Below are positions 56,481 to 64,000 of a stretch of DNA of 64,000 bases, piece after piece (positions within the stretch are counted from its first letter, which is position 1; the number at the start of each line of letters is the position of its first letter). The stretch comes from Diphasiastrum complanatum (taxonomy: Eukaryota > Streptophyta > Lycopodiopsida > Lycopodiales > Lycopodiaceae). The position numbers and the translations under genes are program-made. Under the pieces are notes generated by a model. That model did not search any database. It was not told the origin of the DNA and saw only the letters and a list, made by a program, of their open reading frames with translations. The stretch is from the NCBI GenBank assembly GCA_029204225.1, contig MU832038.1:1-64000 (forward strand), written 5' to 3'.

Positions 56481-58580
56481 TTACGCTTTAAGAATTTTGT
56501 TAAATTTGAGATTCAAACTTGAGGACAAGTCACAAAATAATGTCGTTGGTGCATATTGATTCAGACCGATATCTGAGAGTGAGTTCCTCAACCAAATTGC
56601 TTCCTTTGTAACTTGAGAGGCTGCGATATACTCTGATTCAGTGGAAGATAGAGCTATTGAAAATTGAAGAAGAATGTAAATTCTGAAAGTGGATTTACAA
56701 GTGTACACATCTCCTATCCAACTTGCATCTGTGTAATGACTGAGTAAATTGAGTTTGTCATTGTCGACAACTCCATAACAAATGCAAAAGTCCATAGTAG
56801 CTCAAAGATATCTCATGACTCTGATATGAGCCTTCCAATGTGTTACACCAGGATTAGTCATAAACTGACTGAGGTAGCTGACTGCAAAAGCTATGTCTGG
56901 CCTGGTACGGATCATGGCGTACATAAGAGATCCTATAATAAAATGGTAAGGATACTCACGCATCTGCTGCTTCTCATGAATTGTTTGGGAACACTGGTCC
57001 TTTGACAATTTGAGACCTGGTTCCATTGGTGAGAGAGCTAACTTGCAATTAACTAACATGTTGTAGATGTACCTCTGTTGTGTAATGTAGAACAACTTTT
57101 GTTTTCGGTCTCTGTGGATTTGTATACCAGGGCAAAAACGAGCTTCGCCCAGATCGGTCATGTTGAATTCGAAAGATAGCATTGTCTTGGCCTCTTTTAT
57201 CAAATCGGTATTGTTGTTGAAAAGCAATGTATCATCCACGTATAAAGTGATAATGATAAAAGACTGCTGCACTACTTTGAAGTAAACATTTGAATCTAAA
57301 GAGCTAGGTGTGTAGCCATGATCAATAAGAAAAGTATTGATCCTTTGAAACCATGCTTGATCATATTGCTTCAAGCCATATAGTGCCTTATGGAGTCTAC
57401 AACACATGATTGTGTTTACTCTCGATAATATAACCTTCGGGTTGCACCATGTAAATGTCTTCTTCGATAACTCCATTGAGATATGCTGTCTGTACATCCA
57501 TCTGATGTATTTCCAAATCTGTTGTAGTGGCAAATGATAGCAAAAGTCGAATAGAAGAATGCTTGACTACTGGACTGAAGGTCTCAGTGTAATTGACGTT
57601 GTATACTTGAGAAAATCCTCTGGCGACAAGTCATGCCTTTATCTTGTTGATGCTTCCATCTGCAATGTACTTGACTTTGAAAATCCATTTGCAATCAACT
57701 ACATTTCTGCTAGCAAGTAATTTGACCATTGTCCATGTCTGATTCCTGATAAGAGATGAATACTCTTTATCCATATCTTCTTTTCAGAGATCTGAATCAG
57801 GCTGACTGAGTGCCTCTTGGACAGACATCGGTTCCTAAACAAGGTAGGCTGCAGACTCGTTGATACACCGGTTAGGTGGTTTGCTTGCTCTTGAAGATCT
57901 TCTGGGTAATAGAAGAAGTTGATCATTTCCATCATACTGTAGTTGCTAAAATTCAACCTTATCATCTTATGATTCGTTGTTGATTTGTTGTTCGTCAAAA
58001 GTAGAAGAGCTTGGACCTTCAATGAGAAAACCGAGGAACTGAAAAGTTTAATATGTCAGGAGAATCTGACAGATTGGCTACATGGGGACTGCTTTTTTCT
58101 TTGAGGTCTTGAAACTAATCTTCGATGAAGATGACATCCTTGCTAGTGAATATCTTCGACTCGATGGGATCGAACAACTTGTAGGTTTAATCTGAAGTAG
58201 TGTAGCTGATGAAAATACATTTGATACTTTGGAGGTCGAGTTTCTTTCTAAGATCACGAGGTATCTGCGCAAAAGCAGTACATCAAAAAACTCGTAGGTT
58301 TGATAAGGAAAGTTTGGTACCTGTCCAAACTTCGAATGGTATTTTGTCTGAAAGATATTTAGTAGGACATCTGTTCTGAATATAGGTTGCTGTTGAAACA
58401 GCTTCATCCCAGAAGGACTTCGGATGTGTCGCATGTGATAACATGCACTTTGCCGATTCAACTAAGGTTCCGTTCTTTCTCTCAGCAAGACCATTTGACT
58501 AAGGCAAATATGAGGTAATGTATTGATGCTCAATGCCGTTGTTAGGCAATACTCCTTGAATTCGGTGGAGATGTATTCTC
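56481..58580 (-). pseudogene. Copia J remnant: integrase, RT, RNase H
   Basis: Minus strand, right to left: integrase tail YISTEFKEY and SFWDEAVSTATYIQNRCPTK (58570-58330); FAQIPRDLRKKLDLQSIKCI (58280-58220); linker and RT start 58020-57640; RT VYFKVVQQSFIIITLYVDDT, LLFNNNTDL, FNMTDLGEARF, MYAMIRTRPDIAFAVSYLSQ (57533-56810); RNase H HYTDASWIGDVYTCKSTF, SSTESEYIAASQVTKEAIWL (56795-56500). Several stops. RNase H is truncated after the third catalytic D region. The element is cut at 58580 by Copia M, just beside the integrase GGEY motif. Confidence 0.85.
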
Positions 58581-59262
58581 TGTTAAAAATTCACAATTCT
58601 AGCTTGACTAGTTTTGGTCATATGACTTGTAAATAGTTAGATGGTCATGATGTGGCTTGTCACACGTGCCAAATAGCATAGGATTCCATTCATAAGGATG
58701 TTCTCAAGTAGACCTAAGTGTTAGAACCTTTGGAATGAGTCCAAATTATGCTTAGATACAAGGGAGAAAAAATAGGAGCTATTTTTGGTAGTTTTTGCAT
58801 TGTTGAGGGATCTCCAAGATTCCAACCCTAACTTGGTAGGGATGAAAGATCCACCAAAATTAGCATTAGGGATAGGTTTAGGGATACTCATACCTGCCCA
58901 AAACCGTGATGGATCATGTATATATAGGTGATGATATCTCACCAAAATCAATCAAGCAATTTCATGTTTTTTCTCTCATAATGGTGCAATTGCTCTCTAT
59001 GTTCATAATTGTTTGAGTACTTGTGATTACTAATGATTATAGGATTGAATGTAGGTCTGGTGTACAGTACTCAGACTGTGGGAGGCCGTACTTTCACACG
59101 TGTGAAGCCTTCTTCAAGGATTTGGGCCATTTAGTGAGGTTCAAGCATAGATTTTTGATGGATTTTGATGGTTCAACTTGTGCTAATCTTATGAAATCAT
59201 AATCTATTGTTTCCCTCATCATTTCAAGTGTTTTAGGATCCTTATTTGCTGTAATTTTTACA
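58581..59262 (+). repeat. 5' LTR of Copia M
   Basis: 682 bp, TGTTAAAAATTC...AATTTTTACA. Contains CACACGTGTG at 59095-59104 and a half-match CACACGTGCC at about 58661. TATATATAGG at 58918-58927. Confidence 0.88.
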
Positions 59263-59275
59263 TGGTATCAGAGCC
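59263..59275 (+). other. Primer binding site of Copia M
   Basis: TGGTATCAGAGCC immediately follows the LTR, a perfect initiator-Met PBS. Confidence 0.93.
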
Positions 59276-60073
59276 TAAAGGCTGAAATGAGCTAAATCCT
59301 TGGTTTTCATTCAATTTGATCACAATTTTTGATCTAAATCTTGTGTAGATTGGATCTTAGCATCTAGTATTGATTCTAGAACTCAAAGTGAGTCAAATAC
59401 ATTGGAGATTGGTGTTGTGTGACTTCATTTGCAGGTGTTTAGGTGTCTAAAACCAGAGGCAAAGTTGAATTCAATTCACATTACCAAGATAGCAAGTTTT
59501 GCTTGCTCCAAGCATTGATTTCTAAGCAAGTTTTGGAGGTGATTTCATAGAGGAGGCTTTCTAGCATTCAAGGAGAGGGAAGATCAGAGTTTTGGGGAAT
59601 CTTCAAGGCTGTTCTAAGGTGTAGTAGACACCTCCTAAAGTGATTTAGGTTCAGTCCAACCATTGCTTGACTTATGCACCAAATTAGATCAATTTTTCAT
59701 CAATTTTGATCATTTTTTGCTTGTGATTGGATAGTAGATTGTGTTGCATCCTCATTAAGTTCCATTTAGATCTTTTACAAGTGATTTTGGAAGTATATTA
59801 GGTTTCTGAAATTCACTCTTGATCAGATCATTTGGAAGCTTTAATGTTCTTTATAGAAAGAGGGGCAATTCTACTAGTATTGTCTACTTCAATCAAGCAA
59901 GTGCATTGTTTCTAGTATTCTATGATTTGATTTTGTTAGAGATCATTCTTAGATCTTTATAGGAAGTCTATTACTGATCTTTTCAGGTCCCTAAGAAGTG
60001 GGATAAGGTAGACCTTCAATCAAATCAATAGAAGTAACCTTCATTTGTGTCAAGTCCTTGATTAGGAGACTAG

Positions 60074-63000
60074 ATGGCATCTATAAATGCATATCTTTTG
60101 GATACTAATGAAAGGCTCAACAAAACTAACTATTCCATATGGAAAGTTAGAATGGAATCTATCATGATCATGCAAGATCTGATGGAAATTGTAAATGGTA
60201 AGGAGGGTGAACCTATTCATCCTCAAGAAAAAGCCAAATACATCAAGAGGTGCAATGTTGCACTACATTGCATAAAAATGAATGTTGCAAATGAACTCTT
60301 AAGAGAGGTAGGAGATTGCACTTCAGCTCAAGATGCTTGGGAGACTTTGCAAAAGGTCTATGAATCCAAGAACCAAACTAGAATGTTATCTTTGAAGAAT
60401 CAAATCTATAGAAGCTATCAAAAGAAAGGAGAGAGTGCACATACTTTTGTCCTAAGAGTAAAGGAATTGAACAAAGAGCTAGCCTTTATAGGTGACCCTA
60501 TCAAGGATGAAGAGCTTGTTCAACTCATATTGAATGGACTAAGCTTTGAATTTGACAATTTGGTTCAGGGATATGCAATTATGGGTAAGCTACCCATACT
60601 TGAAGAACTCCAAGGCACACTCATGGCCGAGGAATCAAGAAGGAGCCAAATGCAAGAGAGGATGGATAGGCTTTCCATCCAAGGTGGAGATGACCAAGCT
60701 CTCTTCACCAAAGGCAAAGGCAAGTCCAAAGGCAAAGGATCAACATTCAAGAAGTCTACAAAGCTTGAGGATCAAGAAGGACCCCCAAAGGCATCTCCAT
60801 CAACCACCAAAGTCAAGAAGGACAAATCAAAGGTGAAGTGCTACTATTGTAGCAAGATGGGGCATTATGCCTCGGAATGCTTCAAGAGGAAGCAAGATCA
60901 AAGCCAAGCCAACATGAGCAAAGAGGAGGAGAAGGAGAGTTCACATGAGGACTCTCTCATGATGTCCATATTTTCTTCAACAAGCTTCAAAGGAGAAGAT
61001 CCTTGGTGGATTGACTCGGGTGCTAGTTCACACATGACTAGTAAAAGGGAGTTTTTCTCTTCTCTCTTATCTTATGATGGACCTATAAAGTCTGTCTATA
61101 CAGCAAATAATGAAGCTTGTAAGATTGAAGGAGTTGGTAGCATTCCCCTTTGCTTAGGATCTTCCAAAAAGATCAACATAGAAGGTGTTTTGTACATTCC
61201 TACAATAACAAAGAATCTACTAAGTGTTGGCCAAATGGTAGACAATGGTTTCAATGTTGACTTTGCTTCAAATGAATGTTTCATCAAGAAGAAGGGTAAG
61301 ATAGTGGCTAAGGGCACTAGACTTGGCAAACTTTATAAGCTGGATGCATTTGTGGATACTAATGTTGTCATGTTGGCCGAGAAGAGCAAGATATCTACCT
61401 TTACTTTATGGCACAAAAGACTTGGACATGTCAACTCGGGTTCCATGGAGGCTATGATCAAGGAGGAGTATGATTTAGGCCTACCAAGGTCTATTGGGAA
61501 GGAAGACAAGGTTTGTGAAGCTTGTGCCTTATCCAAGGCACATAAGAAGGTGTTTCCTAACTCCATCACAAAGTCATCTCATCCTCTTGAACTCATACAC
61601 TCGGATGTGCACATTGCTAGCACCAAATCTAATGGAGGTTCATCCATGTTTTTAACCTTCATTGATGACTACTCAAGATATTGTTGGGTGTTCTTACTTT
61701 CCTTCAAGTCTCAAGTATTTGATACTTTTGTAAAGTTCAAGTTGTTTGTGGAAAAGCATCATAATCATAGCATCAAGATTCTTAGAAGTGACAATGGTGG
61801 AGAATTCATCTCCAATGAGTTCAAGGCCTTTTGTGAGGAGGAAGGGATCAAGAAAGAGACTTCTTTTCCTTACACTCCTCAACAAAATGGAGTTGCTGAA
61901 AGAAGGAATAGAACATTATGTGAATGTTCTAAGGCTTTAAGATTAGATGCTTGTTTGCCCAAATCCTTTTGGGGTGAGTCTCTTGTATGTGCAAACTACT
62001 TGATGTATAGGGTGTCTTGCAAAGCAATTGAAGGCAAAACTCCTTATGAGATGTTGTATGGAAAGAAACCCAATCTTAATCACTTGAAAGTTTTTGGGTG
62101 TATATGTTATGTGCATGTGCCATTGGAAACAAGAACCAAGGAGGATCCATCTTCCACAAGAGGGATCATGCTTGGATATGCAAGCTCAAGCAAGGGCTAC
62201 AAAGTCTATCTCCCATACTTGAACAAATTTGTTGTTTCAAGGGATGTCATCTTTGATGAACATCATATGCAAATGCTTGAAGAAGGCTCAAGTGCTCCAA
62301 CAATCAAGAAGAAGATGGCCGAGGAGCAAGATCTTGGTTTTGAGGAGGAGCTCATGGAGGAGCAAGCACCAAACCCACCTATCACACCAAGGAGATCTTC
62401 AAGGGCAAAAGTGGAGCCATCAAGGCTCACATATCAAGGCAAAGGACAGCAAGTTGAGGGTATCTCATCCACTTCTTATGCTTTATCTAGTTTTGAAGAA
62501 CCGTCTAATGTTGAAGATGCATTGAACTCCAAAGAATGGTATAAAGCTATGTTGGATGAGTATGATGCCTTGATTGAGAATGAAACTTGGTCGCTTGTTG
62601 AGAGACCTCAAAGGAATGCAATAGGATGCAAGTGGGTCTTCAAGCTTAAGTTGAATGCAAATGGGAGTGTTAACAAACATAAAGCAAGATTAGTTGCAAA
62701 AGGTTATGCTCAAGAGAGAGGGATAGACTATGAGAAAACTTTTGCACCCGTGGCCAAGATGGTCACAATAAGGCTAATCATTGCACTTGCATCACATTTT
62801 GGATGGATTCTATGTCAAATGGATGTCTCTAATGCTTTCTTGAATGGTTTTTTGGAAGAGGATATCTATATGGAGCAGCCACAAGGGTTCATCAAGCATG
62901 GAATGGAGAACAAAGTATGCCATCTCCAAAGAAGCATCTATGGCTTGAAGCAAGCCTCGAGATCTTGGAATTCAAGACTACATTGCTATCTTATTTCACT

Positions 63001-64000
63001 TTCTTTTGTTCAAAGTGAATATGATCCCACTCTTTACATTAAGTTTGATGATGTTGATATTGTACTTTTACTCATTTATGTAGATGACATCATCATTAGT
63101 GGAAATAGTGTTGATGGTATTGAAAAAATCAAGATAGATCTATCCTTAGAGTTCAAGATGGTAGATCTAGGGTGTCTTCACTTCATCTTAGTCATAGAAG
63201 TACTTAGAGGGTCTGATTTTATCTTTATAAGTCAAGTAAACTATGCTCAAAGTCTTTTGAAGAAGTTTAAGATGGAAGTATGCAAAAGTGTTGACACACC
63301 AATGGAGCAAGATGTAAAAGTGCCAAATGAAGATGATGAAAGATCCTTCATGGACATCACTTTGTTTAGGCAACTTATAGGTTCCTTAATGTGGATCACT
63401 ATAACTAGACCAGATCTTAGCTTTAGTGTATGTAGGTTGAGCCAAACCATGCAAAAGCCATTGAATATCCATTGGAAAAAGGCTAAGAGGATTCTAAGAT
63501 ACATCTCAGGTACATTGGATTTTGGGATTCTATATAGAGGAGATGTGATTAACCTTCATGCATTTAGTGATTCAGATTTTGCAGGGGACAAGAGGGATAG
63601 GAAATCAACAAGTGCCTATTCAACTTTCATAGGAGAAGGTGTGGTTTCATGGCTTTCAAAAAAGCAAGAAACTATATCTCTATCTTCAACCAAGGCCGAG
63701 TACAAAGCTTTGACAACCACTACAAAGGAGGTACTTTGGATCAAGAGATTATTGGTGGAACTAAAGATCATGGATTCAGAGGAGGCACCAATCATCTACA
63801 ATGACAATATATCAGCCCAACACCTTGCATCTAACCCAATATTCCATGCAAGATCTAAGCACATTGAGATATGCCATCACTTTGTGAGAGAAATGGTGCA
63901 AGCCAAGGAGATTGCTTTGGAGCATGTTCCAAGCAATGAATGTGTAGCTGATCTACTTACTAAACCACTTCAAAAGACACCTTTTTTGAAGTTCAGATCA
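60074..64000 (+). CDS. Copia M gag-pol polyprotein (3' end outside window)
   Basis: 1309 codons without a stop, in one frame, from MASINAYLLDTNERLNKTNY. Gag with KVRMESIMIMQDL and ESAHTFVLRVKELNKELAFI; CCHC knuckle CYYCSKMGHYASEC (about residues 256-269); protease DPWWIDSGASSHMTSKREF (about 310-328); pre-integrase LWHKRLGHVNSGSM and CEACALSKAHK; integrase IHSDVHIAS, FIDDYSRYCWVFLL, LRSDNGGEFISNEF, TPQQNGVAERRNRTL; RT CKWVFKLKLNANGSVNKHKA, QMDVSNAFLNGFLEED, YVDDIIISGN (about 1002); RNase H FSDSDFAGDKRDRKSTS (about 1164). Oddities: SSTKAEY where SSTEAEY is usual, YNDN where CDN is usual, and FILVIEV where a glycine is usual. The frame ends at ...LLTKPLQKTPFLKFRS, close to the natural C-terminus. 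Confidence 0.94.
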   Translation, partial: MASINAYLLDTNERLNKTNYSIWKVRMESIMIMQDLMEIVNGKEGEPIHPQEKAKYIKRCNVALHCIKMNVANELLREVGDCTSAQDAWETLQKVYESKNQTRMLSLKNQIYRSYQKKGESAHTFVLRVKELNKELAFIGDPIKDEELVQLILNGLSFEFDNLVQGYAIMGKLPILEELQGTLMAEESRRSQMQERMDRLSIQGGDDQALFTKGKGKSKGKGSTFKKSTKLEDQEGPPKASPSTTKVKKDKSKVKCYYCSKMGHYASECFKRKQDQSQANMSKEEEKESSHEDSLMMSIFSSTSFKGEDPWWIDSGASSHMTSKREFFSSLLSYDGPIKSVYTANNEACKIEGVGSIPLCLGSSKKINIEGVLYIPTITKNLLSVGQMVDNGFNVDFASNECFIKKKGKIVAKGTRLGKLYKLDAFVDTNVVMLAEKSKISTFTLWHKRLGHVNSGSMEAMIKEEYDLGLPRSIGKEDKVCEACALSKAHKKVFPNSITKSSHPLELIHSDVHIASTKSNGGSSMFLTFIDDYSRYCWVFLLSFKSQVFDTFVKFKLFVEKHHNHSIKILRSDNGGEFISNEFKAFCEEEGIKKETSFPYTPQQNGVAERRNRTLCECSKALRLDACLPKSFWGESLVCANYLMYRVSCKAIEGKTPYEMLYGKKPNLNHLKVFGCICYVHVPLETRTKEDPSSTRGIMLGYASSSKGYKVYLPYLNKFVVSRDVIFDEHHMQMLEEGSSAPTIKKKMAEEQDLGFEEELMEEQAPNPPITPRRSSRAKVEPSRLTYQGKGQQVEGISSTSYALSSFEEPSNVEDALNSKEWYKAMLDEYDALIENETWSLVERPQRNAIGCKWVFKLKLNANGSVNKHKARLVAKGYAQERGIDYEKTFAPVAKMVTIRLIIALASHFGWILCQMDVSNAFLNGFLEEDIYMEQPQGFIKHGMENKVCHLQRSIYGLKQASRSWNSRLHCYLISLSFVQSEYDPTLYIKFDDVDIVLLLIYVDDIIISGNSVDGIEKIKIDLSLEFKMVDLGCLHFILVIEVLRGSDFIFISQVNYAQSLLKKFKMEVCKSVDTPMEQDVKVPNEDDERSFMDITLFRQLIGSLMWITITRPDLSFSVCRLSQTMQKPLNIHWKKAKRILRYISGTLDFGILYRGDVINLHAFSDSDFAGDKRDRKSTSAYSTFIGEGVVSWLSKKQETISLSSTKAEYKALTTTTKEVLWIKRLLVELKIMDSEEAPIIYNDNISAQHLASNPIFHARSKHIEICHHFVREMVQAKEIALEHVPSNECVADLLTKPLQKTPFLKFRS

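Larger units (their letters stand above)
58581..64000 (+). mobile_element. Copia M, LTR retrotransposon running off the window
   Basis: 5' LTR 58581-59262, PBS 59263, leader to 60073, then one open gag-pol frame to the last base of the window. The 3' LTR is outside. It is inserted in Copia J integrase. The five bases before it are TTCTC, so TTCTC is predicted after its 3' LTR. Confidence 0.93.

Overview
This is a piece of a land-plant nuclear genome. It holds one clear host gene, an intact four-exon alpha-tubulin gene (16566-18300, + strand). Nearly everything else is LTR retrotransposon of the Ty1/Copia and Ty3/Gypsy (chromovirus) types, in several layers of nesting. The plant assignment rests on the tubulin sequence and spliced structure, initiator-Met primer binding sites (TGGTATCAGAGC), chromodomain Gypsy elements, CCCTAAA motifs and long GA/TC microsatellites. 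The species cannot be fixed from this window.

Layout. Element letters (A, B, C...) are local labels. 1-9040: apparently an inverted block. It has the 5' end of Copia K (- strand), the 5' LTR and PBS of Gypsy G1, part of a Gypsy G2 LTR, a small Copia RT fragment, and a decayed Copia E1 with a solo LTR (X1) in its RT. 9041-14640: 3' end of Copia K, internally deleted Gypsy G1 with its 3' LTR, then the rest of the G2 LTR and a G2 chromodomain remnant. 14641-22384: gene island with alpha-tubulin, AT-rich intergenic DNA, a minisatellite and a GA array. 22385-24533: rearranged Copia E2 (LTR-internal-LTR-PBS). 24534-38887: Copia B (- strand), split by a nearly complete young Copia A (26278-32591, 5-bp target duplication CACCT) and by a composite ~3 kb insertion (34438-37488) carrying unidentified coding remnants. 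38888-45354: Copia L remnant, non-coding LTR element H, deleted Gypsy I. 46821-55081: three-level nest in which Copia D contains solo LTR X3 (duplication GATAT), which contains very young Copia C (47338-53766, duplication GTTCG). 56481-58580: Copia J remnant (- strand), cut by Copia M (58581 to window end), whose single gag-pol reading frame stays open to the last base.

How the parts work. Copia elements encode Gag with a CCHC knuckle, protease (DSGA/T), integrase (HHCC plus DDE), reverse transcriptase (YVDD) and RNase H. LTRs supply promoter and polyadenylation, and the PBS primes from initiator tRNA-Met. A, C and M are near-intact. A has one nonsense and one frameshift lesion, C has a gag/pol frame change, and M is open as far as visible. 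H, G1 and I are deletion derivatives that would need help in trans.

No unprecedented system was found. The observations most worth following are: a large inversion whose breakpoint lies inside Copia K; a palindrome (CACACGTGTG) recurring in LTRs of several otherwise different elements; a second motif class (TTCGCGAA-like) in others; a CATGCA cluster in the G1 LTR; and a composite insertion in Copia B with a GHTHDQIDQ-type coding remnant.
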